Part shown: positions 52,108 through 60,763 of the stretch, in pieces
Layout: the number at the start of each line of letters is the position of its first letter
Position numbering within the stretch: position 1 is the first letter of the stretch
From: CBDFHC01 sp965247585
GTDB taxonomy: Bacteria; Chloroflexota; Dehalococcoidia; Lucifugimonadales; GCA-2712585
Length of the DNA: 64,000 nt
Direction: 5' to 3'
NCBI GenBank assembly: GCA_965247585.1
Contig: CBDFHC010000004.1
Span: forward strand, 744,001-808,000
Program-made: the position numbers and the translations under genes
The notes under the pieces: generated by a model
Told to the model about the DNA's origin: nothing
Databases searched by the model: none
What the model saw: the letters and a program-made list of their open reading frames with translations, nothing else

Positions 52108-52548
52108 TCAGCTATTCCTGGACACCGACGGCATCTGATGCGACTGGCAACCCACCCAGGCTTCTCCGTCCTCGAACACCTCTTTCTTCCAGATGGGCAC
52201 AATCTCTTTGATCCGGTCCACCGCGTAGTGGCACGCCTCAAAGGCCTCCCGGCGGTGGGGAGACGCCACCGCCACCACCAGGCTGATATCCTCAATCCCA
52301 AGGCGCCCCACCCGGTGCGCGATGGCCACATCCTGAACCGGCCACTTTGACATGATATCTTGGCGGATCTCCTCCAGCTTCTTCCGCGCCATGGGCTGGT
52401 AACCTTCGTACTCCAGGTAGAGCACCTGCCTTCCCTCGGACGTCCGGCGAGTGACCCCCAGGAAGGTCACCACAGCACCGTTGGCGTCTCTGCGCACGGA
52501 CGCTGTGAGGGGCGTTGGGTCCAACACATCTTCTGCAATATGGATCAC
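52108..52548 (-). CDS. moaE: Molybdopterin synthase catalytic subunit MoaE
   Basis: Large subunit of molybdopterin synthase, which adds two sulfurs to precursor Z (cPMP). It has DANGAVVTFLGVTRRTSEGRQVLYLEYEGYQPMA, MSKWPVQDVAIAHRVGRLGIEDISLVVAVASPHRREAFEACHYAVDRIKEIVPIWKKE, with the catalytic lysines at the end of that block. Length is 146 residues. The GTG start overlaps the stop of moaD by four bases. Confidence 0.96.
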   Translation of the reverse strand: MIHIAEDVLDPTPLTASVRRDANGAVVTFLGVTRRTSEGRQVLYLEYEGYQPMARKKLEEIRQDIMSKWPVQDVAIAHRVGRLGIEDISLVVAVASPHRREAFEACHYAVDRIKEIVPIWKKEVFEDGEAWVGCQSHQMPSVSRNS

Positions 52549-52805
52549 ATTCGGCCTCCACTCACGGGGGGTATCAGGGCGATCTCGTCTCCATCCGACA
52601 GCGATGTCTCAGCGCTAGCGTATTCGCTGTTCACCGCCACTACTATATCCACCTCGGGAGGGGCCAGGTTGGGATGGCGCTGCCGCACGGCGGCAACCAG
52701 CGAAGCCACGGTGGCGCCCTGCGGCAGCGCAAAGGTCTCCACGGAGGCGCCGGCCCTCTCACGGTACAGGGCAAAGAACCGAACGGTAAGGTTCACGTTC
52801 CCCAT
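52545..52805 (-). CDS. moaD: Molybdopterin synthase sulfur carrier subunit MoaD with C-terminal GGRM
   Basis: Ubiquitin-fold sulfur carrier: VNLTVRFFALYRERAGASVETFALPQGATVASLVAAV at the N-terminus and EIALIPPVSGG near the end. Active MoaD ends in Gly-Gly, whose carboxylate is thiocarboxylated, but here Arg-Met follow the GG. A protease would have to trim it, or the frame ending is unusual. The start ATG is preceded by AGGTG. The stop overlaps the moaE start, and the overlap forces the extra codons. Confidence 0.9.
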   Translation of the reverse strand: MGNVNLTVRFFALYRERAGASVETFALPQGATVASLVAAVRQRHPNLAPPEVDIVVAVNSEYASAETSLSDGDEIALIPPVSGGRM

Positions 52806-52967
52806 GTCTAACACCTAGTTTACCACGATGGCCTGGAAGGACCGGCGCTGTTGGACCCGCCGCGCCTGGGACCCGTTGACGCCCGCGTGTAGTAAAATAC
52901 CAGGCAGTGCCTGCGGACGGGACTGGAAACGCCGCCGGCGGACGCGCACTTTGACAGGCAGGTACAA

Positions 52968-53747
52968 ATGGAGCTACTGGATTCCAAGGTCAACACATTT
53001 CGCGGCATTATCGTCTCCCCCGAGAAGCTACCGCGGGAGCCGGAGGGCTTCCGAGCAGCGCTGGGACGCTCCCTGGAAGCATGGAAGTCGGACGGCTACC
53101 TTTTAGTGTGGCTGCAGGTGCCCTTGACCAAGGCGCCGCTGATCCCCGAGGCGGTGAACGCGGGCTTCCAGCTTCACCACGCCGGCGACGACTACCTGAT
53201 GATGACCTTCCAGCTTTCGGACGGCGCCTACATACCCCCCTTCGCGTCCCACTACACCGGCGCGGGGGGCGTTGTTATCAACGACGGCGGCGAGCTGCTG
53301 GTGGTGTGCGAGAAGCATCGCCCCAACGGCAGGTCGCGCTACTACAAACTGCCGGGGGGCACCCTGCAATCCGGCGAGGACCTGGTGGACGCCGTGGTGC
53401 GCGAGGTGCTTGAGGAGACCGGGATTCAGACCAATTTCGAATCGCTGGTATGCCTGCGACAGATGCACGGCTACCGGCACGGCAAGTCAGACTTTTACTT
53501 CGTCTGCCGGCTCACTCCGCTGAACACCAACATTGCTATGCAGGCGGACGAGATCGAAGAGTGCATGTGGATGTCCATTCAGTCCTACATGGACTCTGAA
53601 ATGGTCAGCCCTTTTAACAAGAGTATCGTCCGCGCGGCCATGGAGACGCCGGGGATGGTGCGCACCGATTTTGACGGCTTTGGTCAACCAGACCAGCGGG
53701 AATTCTTTATGCCGGGGCCTCAGTACGGCCAGCCCTGGAGCCCATAG
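52968..53747 (+). CDS. Nudix hydrolase, NUDT6-like with N-terminal pre-Nudix domain
   Basis: A 259-residue protein. The first half (FRAALGRSLEAWKSDGYLLVWLQVPLTKAPLIPEAVNAGF, then HHAGDDYLMM) resembles the pre-Nudix domain of NUDT6 and plant Nudix proteins. The second half has the Nudix box GGTLQSGEDLVDAVVREVLEETGI with all the conserved G, E, R, E, E residues. Family members hydrolyse nucleoside diphosphates linked to another moiety. The substrate is not known, and no operon partner is clear; the next gene starts 40 bases later. Confidence 0.9.
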   Translation: MELLDSKVNTFRGIIVSPEKLPREPEGFRAALGRSLEAWKSDGYLLVWLQVPLTKAPLIPEAVNAGFQLHHAGDDYLMMTFQLSDGAYIPPFASHYTGAGGVVINDGGELLVVCEKHRPNGRSRYYKLPGGTLQSGEDLVDAVVREVLEETGIQTNFESLVCLRQMHGYRHGKSDFYFVCRLTPLNTNIAMQADEIEECMWMSIQSYMDSEMVSPFNKSIVRAAMETPGMVRTDFDGFGQPDQREFFMPGPQYGQPWSP

Positions 53748-53787
53748 CCCCGTTGCCGGACCCCTAAAGTGTGACTGGAGGTAACGA

Positions 53788-55362
53788 ATGCTGGACCTGC
53801 TGATAACCGGCGGCCTGATAATTGACGGCACTGGCAACCCGGGCTTCTTCGGCGCCGTGGGCGTAACCGGCGATACGGTAGTGGTGCTCAGGGGCGACAT
53901 GAGCGGCTTGGAGGCCGGCCGCAGGCTGGACGCCACCGGCAAGGTGGTCTGCCCCGGCTTCATTGACGTTCACGCCCACTCCGGCCTGGTCATCCTGGCC
54001 GAGCCTAAGCACCAGGCCAAGGTGCACCAGGGCGTCACTACTGAGCTGATAGGAATAGACGGCAACTCCTACGCTCCCTTCAAGAAGCCGGAGGACTTGG
54101 ACCGGTTCATCCAGCTCAACTCAGGCCTGGACGGCGACCCTCCGCTTCCGGGGCGCTGGTCCAGCGTCAGCGAGTACCTGGCAATGTTCGACCGGAAGGT
54201 AGCGGTGAACATCGCCTACATCACCGGCAACTCCCCAATTCGAATCGGCGGCGTGGGGTGGGACGACAGGAAGGCCACCACCGCGGAGATGGCCGATATG
54301 AAGGCCATCCTTCGGGAGAGCATGGAGGACGGCGCCTTTGGCATGTCCACCGGGCTGGACTACCCGCCGGGCAGCTTCGCCGACACCGATGAGCTGGTGG
54401 AGCTTTCCAAGGAGGCGGCGCGGCTGGGAGGCATCTACCACACCCACGTGCGCAACGCCCTGGGAGACCGGTACCTGGACCCGCTGAAGGAGGCGGTGGA
54501 AATTGGCCGGCGCAGCGGCATACCTGTCCACATCACCCACCTGTTCCACCGCGTCACCCACTCCGGCGGGGCGCGGCCCATCCTGGACCTCGTCGAAGCC
54601 GGCCGCGCCGAGGGTCTGGACGTGACGTTCGACATGTTTCCCTTCCGGTACGGCGGCACCCGGATCATCATCACCTTCCCCTTCTGGGCGCAGGACGGCG
54701 GCCCGGACAAGCTTATTGAGGTGATGCGCTCCCCGGAAGGTCGGGAGCGGCTTCGCAAAGAAGTTGTGCCCCGGGGCCGGGGGTGGGACGAGATGTGGGT
54801 TACACACTTTAAGGAGCCCCAAAACCTTCGCTTCGAAGGCCGCTCCGTGGCCGAGGTGGCAGACGCTTTGGGCAGGCACCCGGTGGACGCCCTCTGCGAC
54901 CTGCTGCTGGAGGAGCAGCTTCGAATATGCTACTTCGCAGACATCGTCGACTATGGCACGTTGTCGGACTTCATCACCCACGACTTGTACATGGTTGGCA
55001 GCGACGCCCTCCTGCTGGGCGACTACCCGCCACCCATGGCCTACGGCACCTTTCCTTACATACTCTCGGAGTTTGTGCGGGAGGAGCGAAAACTGCTACT
55101 GCACGATGCCATACGCAAAATGACCGGCCACCCGGCGCAGCGGTTGGGCATCTCGGACCGGGGCATTCTCCGCAACGGAATGAAGGCGGACATGGTGGTC
55201 TTCGACCCTCAGACCATCAAGGCCAACACGGTGAAAAGTGACCCAAAACGCTACTCCAGCGGCGTTGAGTACGTAATTGTGAACGGCACCGTGGTAATGG
55301 ATCACGGCACCCACACCGGCGCGCTGCCTGGCCGCGCCCTGCGGCGCGGTGCCCGGGTCTAG
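53788..55362 (+). CDS. N-acyl-D-amino-acid deacylase family amidohydrolase
   Basis: Amidohydrolase of 524 residues related to D-aminoacylase. The metal site has FIDVHAHSGLVIL (HxH); HVRNALGDRYLDP and VHITHLFHR follow with conserved His, and DAIRKMTGHPAQRLGISDRG and GMKADMVVFDP are the C-terminal signatures. Such enzymes release D-amino acids or dihydropyrimidine-type products. GGAGG lies 6 bases before the ATG. A Gfo/Idh/MocA gene follows 12 bases later on the same strand. Confidence 0.92.
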   Translation: MLDLLITGGLIIDGTGNPGFFGAVGVTGDTVVVLRGDMSGLEAGRRLDATGKVVCPGFIDVHAHSGLVILAEPKHQAKVHQGVTTELIGIDGNSYAPFKKPEDLDRFIQLNSGLDGDPPLPGRWSSVSEYLAMFDRKVAVNIAYITGNSPIRIGGVGWDDRKATTAEMADMKAILRESMEDGAFGMSTGLDYPPGSFADTDELVELSKEAARLGGIYHTHVRNALGDRYLDPLKEAVEIGRRSGIPVHITHLFHRVTHSGGARPILDLVEAGRAEGLDVTFDMFPFRYGGTRIIITFPFWAQDGGPDKLIEVMRSPEGRERLRKEVVPRGRGWDEMWVTHFKEPQNLRFEGRSVAEVADALGRHPVDALCDLLLEEQLRICYFADIVDYGTLSDFITHDLYMVGSDALLLGDYPPPMAYGTFPYILSEFVREERKLLLHDAIRKMTGHPAQRLGISDRGILRNGMKADMVVFDPQTIKANTVKSDPKRYSSGVEYVIVNGTVVMDHGTHTGALPGRALRRGARV

Positions 55363-55374
55363 GCGAGGCGCTCT

Positions 55375-56406
55375 TTGACTATCGGTTGGGGCATAGTCAG
55401 CACCGGCCGCCACCCTGACGAGAAGGTGGTCCCAGCCATGCGCCGGACCGCGGATACGCGGTTGGCGGCGGTCTACAGCCGAGACATGGCCCGAGCCGAA
55501 GCCTTCGCCCAAAAGCACTGCATCGCCGCGGCCTACAACTCGCTGGACGCCATGGCCCAGGACCCCGGCGTCGACGCAGTCTTCATCTCCTCCCCCAACT
55601 CTCTCCACGCCGAGCACACCCGTATAGCTGCCCAGGCGGGGAAGCACGTGCTGGTGGAGAAGCCCATGGCGGTCACTATTGACGAGGCCGAGGCAATGGT
55701 GCGCGTCTGCCGGGAGGCGGGCGTGAAGCTAGGCGTGGGTTTCCACCTCCGCTACCACCCGGGGCACCAAAAAGTACGGCAGCTTCTCGCCGACAAGGTG
55801 CTGGGCACCGTGTCGCTGGTACACGCCCAGTGGGCCATGGGCACCCGCGGGCGAACCGGGGCGCCTCCCCGTTCCGGCGCCAGCCTGTGGTGGGACGACC
55901 CTCAAATGATCGGCGGTGCTTCCACCCTTATGGGCACCGGGGTCCATATGATGGACCTGCTCTACTTTCTGTTTGGCCAGCCCATCGTTGAGGTGGCGGC
56001 CATCACAGACGGTCAGACGGACCGGCAACCTTTGGAGCAGCTGGCCGTGGTGTCGCTTCGGCTGGCGGACGGGACCATCGGCTCTATCACCTGCGGCCGC
56101 CGCATGCCCGACACCGTAAACGACGCGATCATCTACGGCAGCCACGGCCGAATCTGGCTAAAGGAGACGCTGTGGGAGGCCCAGGGCGGCACGCTAGAGG
56201 TCACCAGCGAGACGCAACACCTGACCGAATCCTACCAAGCGGATAGGCTGGCCATGTACCAGGCGCAGACCGAAGCCTTCAACCTCGCCGTAGAGCAGGA
56301 CGAGCCGTTCCACGCCTCGGGGGAGGACGGCGTCCGAGTGGTGCGAGTCACCCAGGCCATCATCGAGTCGGCGCGCACGGGGCGAACGGTAAAAGTAGCC
56401 TACTGA
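55375..56406 (+). CDS. Gfo/Idh/MocA family oxidoreductase
   Basis: NAD(P)-dependent oxidoreductase of 343 residues. The N-terminal Rossmann motif reads WGIVSTGRHPDEKVVPAM, then VDAVFISSPNSLHAEHTRIAAQAGKHVLVEKPMAVTIDEAEAMV with the catalytic EKP segment. The C-terminal domain has ASTLMGTGVHMMDLLYFLFGQPIVEVAAI. The start is a TTG after GGCGAGGCG. It is probably cotranscribed with the D-aminoacylase-like gene. Confidence 0.93.
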   Translation: MTIGWGIVSTGRHPDEKVVPAMRRTADTRLAAVYSRDMARAEAFAQKHCIAAAYNSLDAMAQDPGVDAVFISSPNSLHAEHTRIAAQAGKHVLVEKPMAVTIDEAEAMVRVCREAGVKLGVGFHLRYHPGHQKVRQLLADKVLGTVSLVHAQWAMGTRGRTGAPPRSGASLWWDDPQMIGGASTLMGTGVHMMDLLYFLFGQPIVEVAAITDGQTDRQPLEQLAVVSLRLADGTIGSITCGRRMPDTVNDAIIYGSHGRIWLKETLWEAQGGTLEVTSETQHLTESYQADRLAMYQAQTEAFNLAVEQDEPFHASGEDGVRVVRVTQAIIESARTGRTVKVAY

Positions 56407-56462
56407 CCCGGCCTGGAAAAGTTTTTCCGGTCTAGGCCTTTAGCCTGCGACCCCCCCACCCC

Positions 56463-57791
56463 TCACGCCCCGAACCGCTCCTCCTTAGCCAGCGAGCGCA
56501 GGCGCCCCAGGTACTCGTCCTTGGTCATGAACTTTCGCCCATGGGCCAACACATCGCCTGCCCCGGCGCCACCCTCTGCCAGCAGGTCCACCACCGTGTC
56601 CGCCAGCGCCTTCGCCGCCGTAACCACCGCCAGGCCGTAGTCCTGCACCACGTAGTCCGCGCCGTGCCCAATTCCCGTTGCGCCGCCTACGTAAGGATGA
56701 ATCGCGGGCATTATCTGGCTCACGTCCCCCATATCCGTGGACCCGGTGCTGTGACGCCGGTATCCCACTCCCTCCTGGCCCACCAGGTCGACGGCGTTGC
56801 CCTTGAACATCTCCATCATCGTCGCGTCCTGGTTCAGGGGCATGTAGCTGGGGATCGTGGTTATCTCCACCTCCGCACCCACCGCCATTGCCCCGGCCTT
56901 CAGGGCCCGGTAGACTTTCCGGCTGGCGTCCAGGATGGCCTCGAAGTTGGCCCCCCGAACGAAGGTCTCCATCCGGACATCGGCGGGCACCGCGCTGACC
57001 GCCTCGCCGCCCTTGGTGATGATGGGGTGGACCCGAATGGTATCGGCGTCCCGAAAGGTCTCTCGGTTGGCGTGAATCGCCATCAGCGCCAGCGACGCCG
57101 CGTTGAGGGCGTTTATCCCCAGGTGGGGCGCGCCGCCGGCGTGGGCGCCCTTGCCAATGAACCGTATTCGCTTGGCCACCATCCCATTGTTGGTGTCGCT
57201 AATGCACAGCTTACCTTCAGACTCGACGCTGGTGGTGTGGCACATCAGCGCCATATCCACGTCGTCGAACTCCCCCAGCCGGATGAACTCCGGCTTGCCC
57301 CCCAGGAACTCCAGATTCCCGGCGCGGCGCAGGTCGTCCCGGTACTCAATCTCGATGAACTCCTCCGCTGGCACCGCGAACAGCGCCACCCGGCCACCGA
57401 GGTGGGGCCGCACCTCCGGGTCCATCAACCCGAAGGCGGCGCCCAGCATCATGCCGATCTGGCAGTGGTGGCCGCAGGCGTGGGCCGCCGACGTCTCGCC
57501 GTCAGCGTGGGGGTGCTGCGAAACGATCAGCGAGTCCAGCTCCCCAATGACCCCCACCGTTGGCCCGTCGCTTCCGCCCGTGAACTCGCCCTTCAGTCCG
57601 GTGAGCGCAATGCCGCCGCGGTGCTGGATTCCCGCCTGAGAAAACACCTCCGACACCAGCCGGGCGGTCTTCTCTTCCCGGTATCCGGGCTCCGGGTTCT
57701 CCAGAATGGTGCGAGAGACGCGGATGATCTCCTCCGCTTTCTGGTCAATAACGGCGTTTACCCTGTGTTTCAGCTCTTGCTTGGAAGCCAC
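56463..57791 (-). CDS. M20 family metallopeptidase/amidohydrolase
   Basis: Zinc-dependent M20-type enzyme of 442 residues, similar to AbgB and PATB-type peptidases that cleave N-acyl or p-aminobenzoyl-glutamate bonds. It has VGVIGELDSLI, AHACGHHCQIGMMLGAAFGL (first metal His pair) and later MGDVSQIMPAIHPYVGGATGIGHGADY, the last carrying a further metal His. The GTG start has GGGAGGA 5 bases before it; an ATG 36 codons upstream is unsupported. The enzyme is cytosolic. Confidence 0.92.
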   Translation of the reverse strand: MASKQELKHRVNAVIDQKAEEIIRVSRTILENPEPGYREEKTARLVSEVFSQAGIQHRGGIALTGLKGEFTGGSDGPTVGVIGELDSLIVSQHPHADGETSAAHACGHHCQIGMMLGAAFGLMDPEVRPHLGGRVALFAVPAEEFIEIEYRDDLRRAGNLEFLGGKPEFIRLGEFDDVDMALMCHTTSVESEGKLCISDTNNGMVAKRIRFIGKGAHAGGAPHLGINALNAASLALMAIHANRETFRDADTIRVHPIITKGGEAVSAVPADVRMETFVRGANFEAILDASRKVYRALKAGAMAVGAEVEITTIPSYMPLNQDATMMEMFKGNAVDLVGQEGVGYRRHSTGSTDMGDVSQIMPAIHPYVGGATGIGHGADYVVQDYGLAVVTAAKALADTVVDLLAEGGAGAGDVLAHGRKFMTKDEYLGRLRSLAKEERFGA

Positions 57792-57942
57792 GCTGGTCCT
57801 CCCTGGTTTTTGGCGCTGATTGTAGCAGAGGGGGGTTGGCGTCGAAATGCCACACAACACCAAGCGCGTGACCCCTTCCATCAACCGTTGCAACGTCACG
57901 CTGCTCAGCGTTCTCCTGACAGGCTGATGAATAAGGGGAGTG

Positions 57943-58076
57943 AGAGGGGCGAAGCCCCTTTGCCGAGAGTCTGAGGGTATCCCTCAGAAATAAGCTAAAT
58001 AAACCTTCCGGGGCGGGCGGGTGGGCAGCACCAACCGCTGATTCGCGTACAACCGGATTGGCCATACGCATCGCCA
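57943..58076 (+). repeat. Dispersed 135-nt non-coding repeat, copy C
   Basis: Third copy, in the divergent gap between the M20 gene and the next amidohydrolase. It shows AGAGGGGCGAAGCCCCTTT, GAGAGTCTGAGGGTATCCCTCAG, an AT-rich stretch ending TAAACC, GGGGCGGGCGGGTGGG, CACCAACCGCTGATTCGCG and the terminal CATCGCCA. It is close to copy A and more diverged from copy B. The three copies share orientation, length and order of motifs. Confidence 0.85.
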
Positions 58077-58136
58077 GGCCGGATTGACCTATAATCACGC
58101 CCATCTGCCGGGGCAACCCGGCGCAGGAGGTGGGCC

Positions 58137-59387
58137 GTGGCCGAAACACTGGTATTGCAAAACGCCACCGTGCTGGACTGCACCGGGCGGGACCCCTACT
58201 CCGGCGCTACGTTGGTCATCGAAGACGGCCGTATCCGGAACGTGGGCCCCCAATCATCGGTATCTACCCCCAACGGCGCCCGCGTGGTGGACCTCGGCGG
58301 CAACACCGTCATGCCGGGTCTTATTGACTGCCACACCCACCTGGGCATGCCCGACCCGGATGTCCCCGGCCTTCCCACCGCATCCGACCAGCACCCCGGC
58401 GCCGCCTACGCCTACTTCGTCGCCGAGCAGATAGCCCAGTGCCTCACCGAGGGATTCACCACCGTGCGGGATGCCGGCCAGACCGACTGGAGCTTCAAGT
58501 TGGCAGCCCAGTCCGGGCGAATTCCCGGCCCACGGATGTTCCTCAGCAACGGCTGGATCTCGCAGACCGGGGGCCACGGCGACTGGAGGGCACGGCACAA
58601 CCGCTCCGCCACTAAGTCAGAGCACGTCCTGGCCCCTACGCCCGGAGTGCGCGACGGTGTGGACCAGGTCAGGCAGAACGCCCGGGAGCAGCTCCGCACC
58701 GGGGCGGACCAGCTCAAGCTGATGGCCGGAGGCGGCATCTCGTCGCCCACCTCCCAGATGGACGTGCCTCAGTTCACGGTGGAGGAGCTAGCGGCGGCGG
58801 CCTACGAGGCCCGCGTCGTCAAGAAACACTGCATGGCCCACGTCTTCATGCCCGAAGCGATCATCAACTGCGCCAAGGCGGGTATCCTCACCGTAGAGCA
58901 CGGCATATTCCTGAACGAGGAGGCCGCCGCGGTGATGCGTCACCACGGCATGTACCTGGTGCCCACGCTGACGGTCCTTCAGAGACATCTCAAGCGGGCG
59001 CGCGAAGGCACTTCGCCGGACTATATGCGTCAGAAAGTGACCATGGTGGGAGGCGCCGCCGACGAAGCAGTCCGCATAGCCATGGCCGCCGGGGTGCCGG
59101 TGGCATCCGGGTCAGACGTTTTCGGCCGCACCGCGCCGAACAAGGCCTGGGAGTTGGAACTGAAGGCCAACGTGATGGGTCCCATGGCCGCCGCCATCTC
59201 CGCCACCAGGACCAGCGCCGAGATGCTGGGTCTGGCGGACCAGATCGGCACCGTGGAGGCCGGAAAGCTAGCAGACCTAATTGTGCTGGACTTCAACCCG
59301 CTAGACCAGGTCGGCCTCTTTCAAGACAGCGGCCACGTGCGAATGGTCATCCAAGGCGGCCGAGTGGTAAAAGACCTGGGGTTTTAG
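58137..59387 (+). CDS. Amidohydrolase family protein (Xaa-Pro dipeptidase/imidazolonepropionase-like)
   Basis: Amidohydrolase of 416 residues. GLIDCHTHLGMP (HxH metal motif), a lysine-bearing stretch in LKLMAGGGISSP, HCMAHVFMP and VEHGIFLNE (further metal His) and ASGSDVFGR (catalytic Asp) are all visible, as is GTVEAGKLADLIVLDFNPL at the end. It resembles the Pro-Xaa or imidazolonepropionase-like group. The GTG has AGGAGG 6 bases before it. Confidence 0.93.
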   Translation: MAETLVLQNATVLDCTGRDPYSGATLVIEDGRIRNVGPQSSVSTPNGARVVDLGGNTVMPGLIDCHTHLGMPDPDVPGLPTASDQHPGAAYAYFVAEQIAQCLTEGFTTVRDAGQTDWSFKLAAQSGRIPGPRMFLSNGWISQTGGHGDWRARHNRSATKSEHVLAPTPGVRDGVDQVRQNAREQLRTGADQLKLMAGGGISSPTSQMDVPQFTVEELAAAAYEARVVKKHCMAHVFMPEAIINCAKAGILTVEHGIFLNEEAAAVMRHHGMYLVPTLTVLQRHLKRAREGTSPDYMRQKVTMVGGAADEAVRIAMAAGVPVASGSDVFGRTAPNKAWELELKANVMGPMAAAISATRTSAEMLGLADQIGTVEAGKLADLIVLDFNPLDQVGLFQDSGHVRMVIQGGRVVKDLGF

Positions 59388-59424
59388 ACCACGTTACAGG
59401 CCCCGCGGCGGCGCCTCCGCCAAC

Positions 59425-60114
59425 TTAGCCGCCGGGCTGCTTCAGCTCCGGCATTCGGTTCACCACCTGCTGCCAGACATCTCCGTCTACACTCTGGGAA
59501 AGCATCTGGACCATCCCGGTGAACGCCTGCGGCGGCACCATCTGCTGGAACTCTTGCATCATTCCCACCCTATCGTCCACTCCCGTCTGGCCCATGAACA
59601 TCCAGGGCAAAAGCTGGGCCATCATCTCCGGTCCCATGTGCGACATGGCCCGGCCTATGATTTCACCTTGCTCCTCAATTGAAAAGAACTCCTCGAAGAC
59701 CGGCACCAGCAGCTCGTTCTCCTTGGCCACGTGGGCGTTCATCAAAGTGTTGAGGGCCACCGTTTCGCGGGCAAGCCGCCGAGACAGGTCTCGCTTCTCC
59801 GCAGTGCTGCTGGAGCCGTCAATGCCTCCCACCAGACTCATCACCTCGGCGTACAAAGTGCCGTGATGGTTGTGGTCGAACACATAAGCGCTGGCAACGT
59901 GGCTCTCCCTCTCCGCCATGGGCGGGAAGAAGAACTCTTCTTCGCCACCCTCGTGCACCTGGAGGACCTTGTCGAAAAAGATCAGTTTCTCCTTCAATCC
60001 CGCCAACTGCGCGGCGCTATCACGGTCCAGCTCCCTGGTGGCCTCTTCTAAGTCCGAGGTCTCCTTGATGATGGCGTTATGTATATAAAGGATACCCTGC
60101 ATGGGCCTAACCAT
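59425..60114 (-). CDS. Hemerythrin HHE-domain protein
   Basis: A 229-residue protein whose N-terminal two-thirds is a hemerythrin-like bundle: GILYIHNAIIKETSDLEEA, QVHEGGEEEFFFPPM (H...E), FDHNHHGTLYAEVM (HxxHH) and LMNAHVAKENELLVPVFEEFF. A C-terminal segment of unknown role follows. Such domains hold a di-iron centre for oxygen, nitric oxide or redox sensing. The ATG with GGAG 6 bases upstream is preferred to one 22 codons earlier. A terminator lies just upstream, so it is transcribed separately from the winged-helix gene. Confidence 0.88.
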   Translation of the reverse strand: MVRPMQGILYIHNAIIKETSDLEEATRELDRDSAAQLAGLKEKLIFFDKVLQVHEGGEEEFFFPPMAERESHVASAYVFDHNHHGTLYAEVMSLVGGIDGSSSTAEKRDLSRRLARETVALNTLMNAHVAKENELLVPVFEEFFSIEEQGEIIGRAMSHMGPEMMAQLLPWMFMGQTGVDDRVGMMQEFQQMVPPQAFTGMVQMLSQSVDGDVWQQVVNRMPELKQPGG

Positions 60115-60298
60115 GAGCGCCTCCAAACAAAAGATGCCCCGTATTAAAACTTCTGCGGCGCCGAACTGTCCAGCATTCAATGTAGCGTGGCGGGAACTCT
60201 CACGGGGCCGCTAATTTTCTGGCGTCCTGAATTGCACCGGCGGATGATGGCGGTCTGCAAAATTGGCATGACCCTGGCTTGCATATTCCAAAATAACA

Positions 60299-60329
60299 AA
60301 CAGGGCCAAGCGGGAATCTTGACCCTGTT
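60299..60329 (-). terminator. Terminator after the winged-helix regulator gene
   Basis: AACAGGG and CCCTGTT form a 7-bp stem, continued by CAAG/CTTG across one mismatch, and followed on the minus strand by TGTTATTTTGG. It lies about 80 bases after the regulator's stop. Confidence 0.6.
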
Positions 60330-60407
60330 CGCAGGAGGAAAGATGTGAGATAAGTGCTGTTTTTCTAAATCCTCTAGACGTTTCTTATTATGCCGGAGCG
60401 GTGGCCT

Positions 60408-60710
60408 CTACGCCAGGGCAAGCCCCGCCGGTTCCAGGTCCTTTCTCAGTTCCACCAGCGTCTTGATTACGTAGCTCACCTGCCTGAGAGTCCTTCGGCC
60501 TCGGGACGTGATCTGGAAGCGCCCTTTTTCATCCCGGTGGATCAGCTCCTGCGTGGTGAGCAGGGAGACGTATTTTCGGAGCTGATCGTAGCTGAGGTTG
60601 CTATCGTACATGATGGAGGTCTTGTTCGCCCCGCCGTCAGCGCAGACCGAGAGGATCTGGCGGATGATTTCTACGGCTGAGCGCCGGCCACCGGTTATCA
60701 AGTTTGCCAT
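60408..60710 (-). CDS. Archaeal-type winged-helix transcriptional regulator
   Basis: A 100-residue DNA-binding protein: RSAVEIIRQILSVCADGGANKTSIMYDSNLSYDQLRKYVSLLTTQELIHRDEKGRFQITSRGRRTLRQ. The helix-turn-helix and wing match the HTH_45 group, which is common in Archaea and also found in Chloroflexota. The start is an ATG with AGGGAGA a few bases before it. It lies 53 bases downstream of an exported protein gene on the same strand, so it may be cotranscribed with that gene or regulate it. Confidence 0.85.
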   Translation of the reverse strand: MANLITGGRRSAVEIIRQILSVCADGGANKTSIMYDSNLSYDQLRKYVSLLTTQELIHRDEKGRFQITSRGRRTLRQVSYVIKTLVELRKDLEPAGLALA

Positions 60711-60763
60711 TGCTATCTCCCTACTCATTCTCATCGTATCTCTTAGCTAGTGCTTCTACGGTC

